Program-made: the position numbers and the translations under genes
Source of the DNA: an uncultured Clostridia bacterium
Lineage (GTDB): Bacteria > Bacillota > Clostridia > Oscillospirales > Butyricicoccaceae
NCBI GenBank assembly: GCA_947856675.1
Contig: CANUCM010000017.1
Span: forward strand, 1 to 27,546
Direction of reading: 5' to 3'
Length of the DNA stretch: 27,546 bases
Shown: piece after piece, positions 18,746 to 27,202 of the stretch
Position numbering within the stretch: the stretch's first letter is position 1
Layout: each line of letters begins with the position of its first letter
Notes under the pieces: generated by a model
What the model was told of the DNA's origin: nothing
Seen by the model: only the letters and a program-made list of their open reading frames with translations
The model's database searches: none

Positions 18746-21385
18746 ATGAATCAGCACCGTGAGCTTCCAAAAACCTACGACCCGCACGAGTGCGAGGACA
18801 GGCTGTATCGCTATTGGGAAAGCAGCGGCTTTTTCAGGGCAGAAGTCAACCCTGAGAAAACCCCCTTTACCATTGTCATTCCGCCCCCGAACGTCACGGG
18901 GCAGCTGCACATGGGTCACGCCTTTGACGAGACCATTCAGGACATTCTGATCCGCTTTAAGCGCATGCAGGGCTATGAAGCCCTGTGGCTTCCCGGCACG
19001 GATCACGCCGGCATCGCCACGCAAATCAAGGTGGAAGAAGCCCTGCGCACGCAGGAGGGCCTGACGCGCTACGACCTCGGCCGCGAGAAATTTATCGAGC
19101 GGGTGTGGGACTGGAAAAACAAGTATGGCTCGCGCATTTTAAGCCAGCTGCGCAAGCTGGGCTCCTCGTGCGACTGGAGCCGCCTGCGCTTTACCATGGA
19201 CGAGGGCCTGTCCAATGCGGTCAAGGAGGTCTTTGTCGACCTGTACAAAAAAGGCCTGATTTACAAGGGCAGCCGGATTATCAACTGGTGCCCGCACTGC
19301 CGCACCGCGCTGTCGGACGCCGAGGTGGAATACACCGAAAAAGGCGGACACCTGTGGCATGTCCGCTACCCCATCGAGGGTACGGATGATTTCCTGGTCA
19401 TCGCAACGACCCGCCCGGAAACCATGATGGGTGATACGGGCATTGCCGTCAACCCCAAGGACGAGCGCTATCGTCACCTGATCGGCAAGCACGCCATTCT
19501 GCCCATAATGAACCGCTCCATTCCCATTTTTGCAGATGAGTATGTCGAAATGGATTTTGGCACGGGCTGCGTCAAAGTGACGCCCTGCCACGACCCCAAC
19601 GACTTCGAGATGGGTCAGCGCCACGGGCTTGAGTCCATTCTGGTTTTGGATGAGGACGGCCGTGTCAACGAAAACGGCGGCCCGTACCAGGGCATGGACC
19701 GCCTGGAGTGCCGCAAGGCCATCGTGCGCGATCTGGAAGAGCAGGGCTACCTCGTCAAAACCGAAGAATACAGCCACAACGTGGGAACCTGCTATCGCTG
19801 CCACACCGACGTCGAGCCCATGACCTCGGCGCAGTGGTTTGTCAAGATGGAGCCGCTGGCCAGAGAGGCTATCCGCGTGGTGGAAGACGGGGAAATCCGT
19901 TTTGTGCCGGAGCGTTTTACCAAAACCTACACAAACTGGATGGAAAACGTGCACGACTGGTGCATTTCGCGGCAGCTCTGGTGGGGTCACCAGATTCCTG
20001 CGTATTACTGCGACGAGTGCGGGCACATGGAAGTCAGCAAGACGCCGGTTACGCAGTGCCCCAAGTGCGGCAGCACAAAAATCCATCAGGACGAGGATGT
20101 GCTGGACACCTGGTTCAGCTCGGCGCTGTGGCCGTTTTCCACCCTCGGCTGGCCGGAAAAAACGCCGGAGCTTGAGTATTTTTATCCGACCGACGTGCTG
20201 GTCACCGGCTACGACATTATCTTTTTCTGGGTTGCCCGCATGATTTTCTCGGGCATGGAGCAGATGAAGGAGCGCCCCTTCAAAACCGTGTATATCCACG
20301 GCCTTGTGCGTGACGCACAGGGGCGCAAAATGTCAAAAAGCCTGGGCAACGGCATCGATCCGCTGGAAATCATCGACAAGTACGGCGCGGACGCGCTGCG
20401 CTTTACGCTCATTACGGGCAACAGCCCCGGAAACGACACCCGCTTCTCGGTGGAAAAGGTGGAGAGCAACCGAAACTTCTGCAACAAGATTTGGAACGCC
20501 TCACGCTTTGTGCTGATGAACCTGACCGTGCCTGACTTTGAACTGCCCGAAAGCCTCAGCCTGGAGGACAAGTGGATTGTTCACCGCTACAACGAGCTTG
20601 TGCGCGAAGTGACGGAGAACCTCGACAGGTATGAGCTGGGCGTCGCGGCGGACAAGCTGTACAGCTTTATGTGGGACAGCTTCTGCGACTGGTATATCGA
20701 GCTGTGCAAGCCCCGTTTGGGCCAGGACGCCGAGGCCGGCGCCTCAGAGCAGGCCCAGCGTGTGCTGGGACATGTGCTGACCGGCGTGATGCAGCTTCTG
20801 CATCCGTTTATGCCGTATATTACCGAGCAGGTGTGGCAGGGCCTGCGGGGAGGCGACAGCTCCATCATGGTGTCGCAGTGGCCGCGCTATCAGCCGTCTT
20901 TGCGCTTTGAGCAGGAATGCGCCGAAATGGAAGAAATTATGGACGTCATCCGCGCAGTGCGCGCGCGGCGGGCGGAGATGAACGTGCCGCCGACCCGCAG
21001 GGCGGAAATCATCATTGCCACGGACAAGCAGGAGCTGTATGAAAAAGCGCAGCCCATGTTCAAAAAACTGGCCTATGCCTCGCATCTTACGGTGCAGCCG
21101 CAGGCCCCTTCCGATACGGCGGGCATGGTGTCGCTTGTGGCGGGAACGGCGCGGGTTTATATGCCGATGAGCGACCTGGTCGACATGGAAAAAGAGCGCC
21201 AGCGCCTGCGCAAGGAGCTGGACGGCGTATGCGCCCAGATTGAGCGCATCACACAGAAACTGCAGAACGAAAACTTTGTCAGCAAGGCGCCGCAAAAGGT
21301 GGTCGAGGGCGAAAAGGAGCGCCGTGCCCGGCTCGAAGAAGTGCGGGACAAACTCACGGAAAGCCTTGCGCAGCTTGCAAAGTAA
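18746..21385 (+). CDS. valS: Valyl-tRNA synthetase, 879 aa
   Basis: A class I aminoacyl-tRNA synthetase that charges tRNA-Val. The HIGH motif is in PPPNVTGQLHMGHAF (about residues 46-60) and the KMSKS motif in GRKMSKSLGN (about 528-537). The editing domain lies between, with ATTRPETMMGDTGIAVNP. An anticodon-binding domain and a C-terminal coiled coil (about 810-879, rich in Glu, Lys and Arg) complete the protein. The length is standard for bacterial ValRS. Two adjacent ATGs occur; the second, at 18746, is seven bases from AGGAGG and is preferred, the first at 18743 being only four away. It is controlled by the T-box leader and followed by folC after ten bases, a common Firmicute pairing. Confidence 0.97.
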   Translation: MNQHRELPKTYDPHECEDRLYRYWESSGFFRAEVNPEKTPFTIVIPPPNVTGQLHMGHAFDETIQDILIRFKRMQGYEALWLPGTDHAGIATQIKVEEALRTQEGLTRYDLGREKFIERVWDWKNKYGSRILSQLRKLGSSCDWSRLRFTMDEGLSNAVKEVFVDLYKKGLIYKGSRIINWCPHCRTALSDAEVEYTEKGGHLWHVRYPIEGTDDFLVIATTRPETMMGDTGIAVNPKDERYRHLIGKHAILPIMNRSIPIFADEYVEMDFGTGCVKVTPCHDPNDFEMGQRHGLESILVLDEDGRVNENGGPYQGMDRLECRKAIVRDLEEQGYLVKTEEYSHNVGTCYRCHTDVEPMTSAQWFVKMEPLAREAIRVVEDGEIRFVPERFTKTYTNWMENVHDWCISRQLWWGHQIPAYYCDECGHMEVSKTPVTQCPKCGSTKIHQDEDVLDTWFSSALWPFSTLGWPEKTPELEYFYPTDVLVTGYDIIFFWVARMIFSGMEQMKERPFKTVYIHGLVRDAQGRKMSKSLGNGIDPLEIIDKYGADALRFTLITGNSPGNDTRFSVEKVESNRNFCNKIWNASRFVLMNLTVPDFELPESLSLEDKWIVHRYNELVREVTENLDRYELGVAADKLYSFMWDSFCDWYIELCKPRLGQDAEAGASEQAQRVLGHVLTGVMQLLHPFMPYITEQVWQGLRGGDSSIMVSQWPRYQPSLRFEQECAEMEEIMDVIRAVRARRAEMNVPPTRRAEIIIATDKQELYEKAQPMFKKLAYASHLTVQPQAPSDTAGMVSLVAGTARVYMPMSDLVDMEKERQRLRKELDGVCAQIERITQKLQNENFVSKAPQKVVEGEKERRARLEEVRDKLTESLAQLAK

Positions 21386-21395
21386 AGGAGAAGCC

Positions 21396-22673
21396 ATGAA
21401 GTATTCAGAAGCGCTGTCTGTGATTCATACAGCGACCCGGCTGGGGTCACAGCTGGGCCTTTCCCGCATCCGCCGCTTGTGTGAGCTGCTGGGGCGGCCG
21501 CAGGACAAGCTGCGCTTTGTGCACGTGGCGGGCACCAACGGGAAAGGCAGTACGGTGGCCATGACGGCCGCCGTGCTGCAAAAAGCCGGGTACAAGACCG
21601 GTATGTTTATCTCTCCCTTTGTGGTGGACTTTCGTGAGCGAATGCAAATCAACGGCCAGATGATCCCCGAGCAGGAGCTGGCCGATGAACTGGAAGCCAT
21701 GCTGCCGCTGATTGAGCAAATGAAGTCAGAGGGCAGCGAGCCGACAGAGTTTGAAATTGTCACGGCCCTGGCGCTGAGCTGGTTTGCCCACAAGGGCTGC
21801 GACGTGGTGGCGTTTGAAGTCGGGCTGGGCGGGCGCTTTGACAGCACCAATGTCATTGACGCTCCGGCGTGTGCCGCCATACTGTCCATTTCGCTGGATC
21901 ACACCGACATCCTCGGCAGCACAACGGCGGAGATCGCCTTTGAAAAGTGCGGAATCCTCAAAAAAGGCAGCCGGGCGGCCGTATATCCGCTGCTGGATGA
22001 CGGCGCGCGCGCCGTGGTGGAAAAAACCTGCCGCGAGCTCGGCATTGTACCCAACATTCCGGATGTCAGCCGGCTTGAAGTGCTGGAAAGCGGGTTTGAC
22101 GGCTCGCGCATCCGGTATAAGGGTGAGGAATATTTTATTTCCATGCGCGGGGAATATCAGGTGTACAATGCGCTGACCGTGCTGGCCATTTTCGAGGAGC
22201 TGAATGCGGCGGGCTGGAACATTTCCCGGCAGGACATCCGCTGGGGCCTGGCCAACACTCATTTCGGCGGCCGGCTCGAGGTGGTGCGGCGTGAGCCCTT
22301 GTGCATGATAGACGGAGCGCACAACCCCGACGCGGTACAGCAGCTGTGCCGTGCCATGGATGAGTTTTTTGCCGGGCGGAAGATTGTGACGGTCATGGGC
22401 ATGCTGCGCGACAAGGATTTTGCCTCGTGCATCGGCCGTGTGGCCGCCCGCAGCAGCGTGTTTATTGCCGCGCGGCCCGATTCGCCCCGCGCGCTGAGCG
22501 CCGAAGAAACGGCCGCGGAAGCGCGCAGGCACTGCGCCTGCGTCATGGTGCAGGAAGATCCCTTTGCCGCGGCGCAGCAGGCCGTGCAGAAGGCAGGAAG
22601 CGGCGGCGTGGTCATTGCCTGCGGCTCGCTGTACATGATAGGCGACTGCAAACGCGCTTTTGAAAAGCGGTAA
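21396..22673 (+). CDS. folC: Bifunctional folylpolyglutamate synthase / dihydrofolate synthase, 425 aa
   Basis: An ATP-dependent Mur-ligase-family enzyme that adds glutamate to folates. The P-loop is HVAGTNGKGSTVAM (about 43-56), followed by the conserved SPFVVDFRERMQING segment, the EVGLGGRFDSTNV motif and the C-terminal MIDGAHNPDAV motif, all diagnostic for FolC. The length is normal. The ATG at 21396 has AAAGGAG upstream. It is co-transcribed with valS under the T-box promoter, and a strong terminator follows at 22716. Whether it supplies dihydrofolate synthase as well as polyglutamylation depends on the presence of another copy elsewhere; this cannot be told here. Confidence 0.96.
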   Translation: MKYSEALSVIHTATRLGSQLGLSRIRRLCELLGRPQDKLRFVHVAGTNGKGSTVAMTAAVLQKAGYKTGMFISPFVVDFRERMQINGQMIPEQELADELEAMLPLIEQMKSEGSEPTEFEIVTALALSWFAHKGCDVVAFEVGLGGRFDSTNVIDAPACAAILSISLDHTDILGSTTAEIAFEKCGILKKGSRAAVYPLLDDGARAVVEKTCRELGIVPNIPDVSRLEVLESGFDGSRIRYKGEEYFISMRGEYQVYNALTVLAIFEELNAAGWNISRQDIRWGLANTHFGGRLEVVRREPLCMIDGAHNPDAVQQLCRAMDEFFAGRKIVTVMGMLRDKDFASCIGRVAARSSVFIAARPDSPRALSAEETAAEARRHCACVMVQEDPFAAAQQAVQKAGSGGVVIACGSLYMIGDCKRAFEKR

Positions 22674-22715
22674 AAGCCGGGCTTTCCCTAAAAACCGACA
22701 GAGTCTTTTTTGTAA

Positions 22716-22757
22716 AATAATGGTGTGTCCCACACGGGATGCGCCATTATTTTTTTG
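22716..22757 (+). terminator. Long terminator after folC
   Basis: A 16-bp stem, AATAATGGTGTGTCCC with GGGATGCGCCATTATT including three wobble pairs, closes an ACAC loop. A run of T follows. It ends valS-folC and lies only 40 bases before the spoIIAA start. Confidence 0.9.
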
Positions 22758-22797
22758 TGCAGGACAAGCCTGCAGAGGCAGGAACAGAGGTGAAAAC

Positions 22798-23103
22798 ATG
22801 GAAGTAAACCAAAAACGGGAAGGGTCTGCGCTGTGCATTGAGCTGGTGGGCGAGCTGGGGCATCACGAAGCGCTTGATGCCATGCGCAGCATAGGCGAGA
22901 GCATCGCCGAAAACGTGCCGCGCTCGGTCATTTTGGATCTGACGGGAGTCGGGTTTATGGACAGCTCGGGCATTGCCGTGGTGCTGCGGGCATTTCAGCA
23001 AACCAGCGCAGCCGGCGGGCATTTCTGCGTCAGAGGCGCGCAGAAGCAGGCCCGGCGCGTGCTGGACGCGGCCGGGCTGGGCCGGATTATATCATTCATC
23101 TGA
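22798..23103 (+). CDS. spoIIAA: Anti-sigma factor antagonist SpoIIAA, 101 aa
   Basis: A STAS-domain protein. LVGELGHHEALDAMRSI matches the opening of the family. VILDLTGVGFMDSSGIAVVL carries the phosphorylatable serine in the DSSG motif (about residue 59). In sporulation, unphosphorylated SpoIIAA binds SpoIIAB and frees sigma-F in the forespore; SpoIIE reactivates it. The start at 22798 has AGAGGTGA upstream; the longer reading frame runs through the folC terminator and is rejected. It is the first gene of spoIIAA-spoIIAB-sigF, the order known from Bacillus and Clostridium. No clear sigma-A or sigma-H promoter is recognised in the 40 bases between the terminator and the start. Confidence 0.93.
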   Translation: MEVNQKREGSALCIELVGELGHHEALDAMRSIGESIAENVPRSVILDLTGVGFMDSSGIAVVLRAFQQTSAAGGHFCVRGAQKQARRVLDAAGLGRIISFI

Positions 23104-23119
23104 CGGAGGAAGTACATAT

Positions 23120-23569
23120 ATGAAAAAGGTGATCAACAGCGTGACGCTGCGTTTTCCCAGCCGTTCGAGCAACGAGGCCTTTGCCCGGTCGGCGGCCGCG
23201 GCGTTTGTGGCACAGCTGGACCCGACTCTGGATGAGCTGGGAGATGTCAAGACCGCGGTTTCTGAAGCGGTGACAAACTGCATTGTACACGGATACCGCG
23301 ACAGCGTGGGGACCGTGAGCATGACGCTGAAGCTTTTGGAGCCGGCCGCCGTGGAAATTGTCGTAAAAGACAAAGGGTGCGGAATCGAGGACGTCCGCGC
23401 CGCCCGGACCCCGCTGTTTACCACCGGCGGAAGCGAGCGCAGCGGCATGGGCTTTACCATCATGGAAAGCTTTATGGACAGCCTCAGCGTGCGCTCGGCG
23501 CCGGGAAAGGGGACGACGGTGCGCATGCGCAAAACGCTGTCACAGCGCGTTTGCGGCGGTGCAAAATGA
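23120..23569 (+). CDS. spoIIAB: Anti-sigma F factor / serine kinase SpoIIAB, 149 aa
   Basis: A GHKL-fold serine kinase. The N box is AVSEAVTNCIVHGY, followed by the ATP-lid motifs KDKGCGIEDV and TTGGSERSGMGF-type glycine stretch (conserved 'RSGMGFTIME') and a C-terminal GKGTTVRM strand. It holds sigma-F inactive and phosphorylates SpoIIAA. The length is normal for the family. The ATG at 23120 has GGAGGAAG upstream; the long upstream extension of the same frame overlaps spoIIAA and is not used. Its stop overlaps the sigF start (ATGA), which suggests that the anti-sigma and sigma factors are made in coupled amounts. Confidence 0.94.
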   Translation: MKKVINSVTLRFPSRSSNEAFARSAAAAFVAQLDPTLDELGDVKTAVSEAVTNCIVHGYRDSVGTVSMTLKLLEPAAVEIVVKDKGCGIEDVRAARTPLFTTGGSERSGMGFTIMESFMDSLSVRSAPGKGTTVRMRKTLSQRVCGGAK

Positions 23570-24243
23570 GCGAAAAACCCGAAAATGAACAGCTTGATCA
23601 GCTGATTGAGCGCAACGCGGCGCTCATATGGAGCGTTGTGCGCCGGTTTACGGGGCGCGGCGTGGAGCCGGACGACCTGTTTCAGCTTGGCAGCATCGGC
23701 TTTATCAAAGCGGTGCGGGGGTTCGACGCGTCGTACGGCACACAGCTTTCCACCTATGCTGTGCCCAAAATCGCGGGAGAAATCAAGCGCTTTCTGCGCG
23801 ATGACGGCATGGTGAAGGTCAGCCGCAGCATCAAGGAAAACGCAGCGCGCATCAGCGCGGCGCGCTCCAGGCTGGAAAACGAAAAGGGCGGCGAGGTAAG
23901 GCTGAGTGACCTGTGCAGTGAAACCGGACTGTCGGCCGAAGAAGTGGCACTGTGCGAAAATGCGGCGGCAGGCACCTTTTCGCTGGATGCCGAGCTGGGC
24001 GGCAAGGATTTTACGCTCGGGGACGTCCTGGGTGAAAACAAAGAGGAAGCGCTGGTGGAACAGATCTCTCTGCACCAGGCTCTTTTTCGGCTGCCCGAGC
24101 TGGAACGTTCCGTCCTGGCGCTGCGGTTTTTCCGCGACATGACACAGCAGAAGACGGCGCAGGCTCTGGGCATATCCCAGGTGCAGGTTTCGCGTGTGGA
24201 GCGCAGGGCCATTGCCATGCTGCGCGGCATTCTGACAGGATAG
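23566..24243 (+). CDS. sigF: RNA polymerase forespore sigma factor SigF, 225 aa
   Basis: A group 3 sigma-70 protein. Region 2 is ALIWSVVRRFTGRGVEPDDL, FQLGSIGFIKAVRGFD and STYAVPKIAGEIKRFLRDDG. Region 3 follows (VKVSRSIKENAARISAARS), then region 4 with an HTH (TQQKTAQALGISQVQVSRVE). It directs early forespore transcription once SpoIIAB releases it. Position after spoIIAA and spoIIAB separates it from the similar SigG. The start overlaps the spoIIAB stop. The intact operon shows that the organism has at least this core sporulation switch. Confidence 0.95.
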   Translation: MSEKPENEQLDQLIERNAALIWSVVRRFTGRGVEPDDLFQLGSIGFIKAVRGFDASYGTQLSTYAVPKIAGEIKRFLRDDGMVKVSRSIKENAARISAARSRLENEKGGEVRLSDLCSETGLSAEEVALCENAAAGTFSLDAELGGKDFTLGDVLGENKEEALVEQISLHQALFRLPELERSVLALRFFRDMTQQKTAQALGISQVQVSRVERRAIAMLRGILTG

Positions 24244-24244
24244 G

Positions 24245-24266
24245 TTTACAAAAACTTTACAAAAAA
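24245..24266 (+). repeat. TTTACAAAAA direct repeat after sigF
   Basis: TTTACAAAAAC and TTTACAAAAAA stand side by side, two bases beyond the sigF stop. A second pair, TATACTG at 24295 and 24305, with inverted symmetry TATAC-TGGG-GTATA, follows before the small ORF. These may be promoter or operator elements; no consensus -35/-10 pair with proper spacing is visible. Confidence 0.4.
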
Positions 24267-24341
24267 ATCACACATCGCTGGTAGAAGGGCGGCATATACT
24301 GGGGTATACTGTGCTTGCAGAGAGTGAGAAAGGAGGTTTCT

Positions 24342-24437
24342 ATGAGAAAAGACGATAAAAGTCTCGCCCGGTACTGCGTGTGCGACGTGGATGAACTGAT
24401 TTTCCGGGACGAAGACGCGTATATCAGCGAGAAATAA
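24342..24437 (+). CDS. 31-residue ORF downstream of sigF, unknown function
   Basis: The frame encodes MRKDDKSLARYCVCDVDELI followed by FRDEDAYISEK. It has one of the best ribosome binding sites in the window, AAAGGAGG five bases before the ATG, and is followed 17 bases later by a GNRA-loop terminator, which together argue for a real gene. The peptide is soluble and mixed-charge with a CVC pair that could bind metal. It could be read through from sigF or have its own promoter in 24244-24330. A sporulation link is suggested by position only. Confidence 0.6.
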   Translation: MRKDDKSLARYCVCDVDELIFRDEDAYISEK

Positions 24438-24454
24438 GCTGAGGGAAGTAAATG

Positions 24455-24473
24455 CCGCGAAAGCGGTTTTTTT
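24455..24473 (+). terminator. Terminator after the 31-residue ORF
   Basis: CCGC-GAAA-GCGG, a short stem with a stable GNRA loop, is followed by seven T. Confidence 0.75.
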
Positions 24474-24500
24474 ATTGCCTGCACCTGCGGGCGGTACCAT

Positions 24501-24536
24501 AAAAAAAGGGCGTGCGGCTTAAGCCGCGCGCCCTTT
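24501..24536 (-). terminator. Terminator overlapping the MFS stop codon
   Basis: AAAGGGCGTGCGGC and GCCGCGCGCCCTTT form a 14-bp stem around TTAA. On the minus strand TTTTTTT follows. The MFS stop codon (24519-24521) is part of the four-base loop, so the last codons form half of the stem. Confidence 0.9.
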
Positions 24537-25796
24537 CTGCGTTTCCGGCGGGGAAGATGGCAAAGCGTTATCCAAAATTGTCATACGGTGGCACAGCAGT
24601 GCGACGACACCGACAAACACGCCGCATACGCTGAAAATCAGCGCCGGGGAGAAGTGGTCGGCCAGCGTGCCGAACAGCAGCATTCCGACGGGGGTAAACA
24701 GCATGGAAACCATCATCAGAAAGCCGTTGATGCGCCCGAGAAGCGGGCCGGGAACCAGCCGCTGCAAAAAGACGTTGGATGTGATGTTTAAAATGGCGCT
24801 CTGCACGCCGACTGCCGCACAGGCGAGGAGAAGCAGCAGTGCCGCAACCTGCGAAGGCAGGGAGAAGCCGATGGGGAAAGCCATTGCGAACAGAGTCAGA
24901 GCACAGGCTGAAACACAGACCGTGAGCAGACGGCGCGAAAAGTTGACGCTCAGCCGGCCCACATACACAGAACCCAGGAGGTTTCCGGCGGAAAACCCGG
25001 CCATTATCAGGCCGTAGGTGCTTTCCTTTAAATGGAGGATCTCGAGAATCGAGAAGGGAAGCAGCGCGTCAACCGCTGAAAGCAGCAGGTTGAGCATCAT
25101 GCAAAAACCCATGATGTACAGAAGCAGGCGGGAGGAGAGCAGATACCGCGCGCCGAAGGCCAGGTTGCGCAGAAAACTGGAGGGCGCCTCGTCGGCCTGC
25201 TTCATGGGGGAGAAATTAAAGTCGATAAACAGCTCAGACAGCGCAGACATCGCATAGAAGGCTGAAGCCAAAAGCAGAAAGGTTCGGGTGTCGAGAACGG
25301 CATATACGGCGCCGCTTGCGATGGGGGCGGCAACCTGGATAATGCTCATGACGGCGGTGCGGCAGGAAACCAGCCGGGGCAGCGCCGCGTCGCTCACAAG
25401 GCGCGGCGCCGCAGCGGTAAAGGGCACGCTGACAAACGGGCTGAGCAGGCTCATGAGCAGGGTGACAAAATAGATGGAACCGACAGTGAGCGCCTGCGTG
25501 CGCACAAAAAGAAAGAAGGACAGCAGCAGCAGGCTGCTTAAAACGTCGCTTGCAACGATCAGGAACTTTTTGCTGATGCGGTCGGCCAGTGTGCCCACAA
25601 TGGGGGACAACAGGGCGGACGGAAGCAGGGAAAAGGCAACTGTCGCAGCATAGCTTTGGGCAGAACCGGTCAGTGAGAGTACATAAAGCCCCATGGAAAA
25701 GGAAAAGAGATAGTGTCCCAGAGAGGAAACGCCCTGGCCGGCAACAGACAGCCACAGGTTCATCGATTCCCGGGCGGGAAGAGCAGTGGGTTTCAT
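24519..25796 (-). CDS. Major facilitator superfamily exporter (MFS_3/EntS-like), 425 aa
   Basis: Twelve predicted membrane helices. The loop between helices 2 and 3 contains the MFS signature variant GTLADRISKKFLIV. The opening NLWLSVAGQGVSSLGHYLFS and the length fit the MFS_3 group (enterobactin exporter and macrolide efflux relatives). It probably exports a small molecule with proton antiport; the substrate is unknown. The start at 25796 has AAAGGAG about ten bases upstream; the ORF's longer reading reaches into the preceding gene. Only 28 bases separate it from the DUF4097 gene, so it is probably the last gene of a padR-led operon. Repression by that PadR is plausible. Confidence 0.88.
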   Translation of the reverse strand: MKPTALPARESMNLWLSVAGQGVSSLGHYLFSFSMGLYVLSLTGSAQSYAATVAFSLLPSALLSPIVGTLADRISKKFLIVASDVLSSLLLLSFFLFVRTQALTVGSIYFVTLLMSLLSPFVSVPFTAAAPRLVSDAALPRLVSCRTAVMSIIQVAAPIASGAVYAVLDTRTFLLLASAFYAMSALSELFIDFNFSPMKQADEAPSSFLRNLAFGARYLLSSRLLLYIMGFCMMLNLLLSAVDALLPFSILEILHLKESTYGLIMAGFSAGNLLGSVYVGRLSVNFSRRLLTVCVSACALTLFAMAFPIGFSLPSQVAALLLLLACAAVGVQSAILNITSNVFLQRLVPGPLLGRINGFLMMVSMLFTPVGMLLFGTLADHFSPALIFSVCGVFVGVVALLCHRMTILDNALPSSPPETQKGRAA

Positions 25797-25824
25797 GAGG
25801 GTTCCACTCCTTTGCGGCCGAAAT

Positions 25825-27060
25825 TTACGCTCGTTTAATGTTGATATCGCCACTGACGGTAGAAATGGTGAACGCCGGCTCCCTTCCGTTTTTATAGACA
25901 GCGGTGCCGCTGCGGCTGTTGAGCGGGGTCATGAGATTGAAGTCGCTTTTCAGGTTGCCGGAAACCCGGCTGTAGGTGAGGGAAAATCCGCTGTTTTCAG
26001 GGAAGGTGATGCGCACATTGCCGGAAATGGAATCAATGGAAAGCTTGTTGGGAAGCGACTGGGTTACAAGGTGCGTGTCGCCCGATTTGCTTTTCACGCT
26101 GACGGTGCTGACCTGGCCTGAAAAGTTGAGATCGCCCGCGATTTTGTCGATGGAAAGCTCGCCGACACTCATGCTGTGCAGGTCGAGATCGCCGCTTTTG
26201 GTGCGGATGTCGGCGCTGTCGGCCCGGCCCGAAAGCCCCACGTCGCCGCTGATGCTTTCAATAAACAAAAAGCCGGTGTCAATGTTTTCGATGCAAATGT
26301 CGCCCGAGGTGCTTTTGAGATACAGGGAGCGGCAGCGAAGCGAGCTGACATTGACATCCATAACGCCGGTGGCGCGGATGGATTTCCACAGGACATCAGG
26401 CAGCTCGACATGGACGTCTGAGGTCAAAACGCCGAACCCGAACAGGAAAAAGCCCACATAATTGCGCCCCTGGGAAATGCGCAGGCAGTCGCCTTTTTGG
26501 TCAAAAGACAGCCGCTGATCATCGCGCAGCTGCGCGCGGGAATACTCGGTGACGTGAATTTTTTCATCCGGGCTGAGGCTTATGCTGAAATCGCCCGAGC
26601 GCAGCTCGACAAGCAGCGACTCGATGCCGTCGGGTTCCAGCGTATAATCATAGCGGAAATCACGGCCGTTTCTCTTTGCGCTGGCCTGGAACTGCTTGGC
26701 GGCCGCTTTGATGTCCGAGGTCATCGTGCGGATGGGCTCCTCGAGGTTTTTGGCCAGCTGTTCGCCCCAGTCGCGCACACGATCTTCAAAATCGCCGAAG
26801 GGTGCGGTTGTGGCGCTGCTTTGCGAACGCTCCTGCCGTTCACTGTATGCGTCGCGGATAAAGCGGATGATTTCGCTGACATCGCCAATCCCGGAAAGCA
26901 CTTCGCGGTATGCATCGTCAGGATCACGGCCCTGGGCAATGAGATCGTCATATTTTTCCGTGAGGTTCTGGGTCATTTCTTCGGTGATTTCGGCCCGTTC
27001 CGGACAGTCGGGAGCGGACGCCAGCAGGCTGGTGACATGGTTGCGGATTCGCTCGTGCAT
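25825..27060 (-). CDS. HAAS-domain plus DUF4097 beta-strand repeat protein, 411 aa
   Basis: Residues 1-75 are a helical HAAS/DUF1700-like domain (MHERIRNHVTSLLA, then EITEEMTQNLTEKYDDLIAQ, then a DDAYREVLSGIGD turn). A polar linker and helix lead to a DUF4097-type right-handed beta-solenoid of short strands from about 180 to 411, with recurring SGD turns (KSTSGDIC, ESISGDVG, KSGDLDL, KIAGDLNF, KSGDTHL, STVSGDINIK). No export signal or membrane helix is evident; one hydrophobic patch, FFLFGFGVL, lies near 225. PadR-HAAS-DUF4097 gene sets are frequent in Firmicutes and often linked to envelope stress. The ATG at 27060 has AAAGGAGG upstream. Function unknown. Confidence 0.85.
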   Translation of the reverse strand: MHERIRNHVTSLLASAPDCPERAEITEEMTQNLTEKYDDLIAQGRDPDDAYREVLSGIGDVSEIIRFIRDAYSERQERSQSSATTAPFGDFEDRVRDWGEQLAKNLEEPIRTMTSDIKAAAKQFQASAKRNGRDFRYDYTLEPDGIESLLVELRSGDFSISLSPDEKIHVTEYSRAQLRDDQRLSFDQKGDCLRISQGRNYVGFFLFGFGVLTSDVHVELPDVLWKSIRATGVMDVNVSSLRCRSLYLKSTSGDICIENIDTGFLFIESISGDVGLSGRADSADIRTKSGDLDLHSMSVGELSIDKIAGDLNFSGQVSTVSVKSKSGDTHLVTQSLPNKLSIDSISGNVRITFPENSGFSLTYSRVSGNLKSDFNLMTPLNSRSGTAVYKNGREPAFTISTVSGDINIKRA

Positions 27061-27073
27061 TATGCTGCCTCCT

Positions 27074-27199
27074 TTAAAAGCCTCTGTAAATAATGCGGTA
27101 GAACTCCAGCGGGAAACGCTGCAGCAGCTCCTGCCTTGGATCAAGCATATCCTGCGCGCGGCGGCAGCGGAGAAACTCTGTTTTCTTTTTGTATTTCAT
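27074..27199 (-). CDS. 41-residue basic ORF between padR and the DUF4097 gene
   Basis: The frame from ATG 27199 encodes MKYKKKTEFLRCRRAQDMLD, then a C-terminal part with FPLEFYRIIYRGF. AGGAGG lies eight bases upstream, inside the padR 3' end. It starts three bases after the padR stop and ends 13 bases before the next start, with that gene's AAAGGAGG overlapping its stop. It thus fills the operon gap exactly, which argues that it is translated. It is strongly basic at the N-terminus. I do not recognise a family. Confidence 0.6.
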   Translation of the reverse strand: MKYKKKTEFLRCRRAQDMLDPRQELLQRFPLEFYRIIYRGF

Positions 27200-27202
27200 T
27201 TT

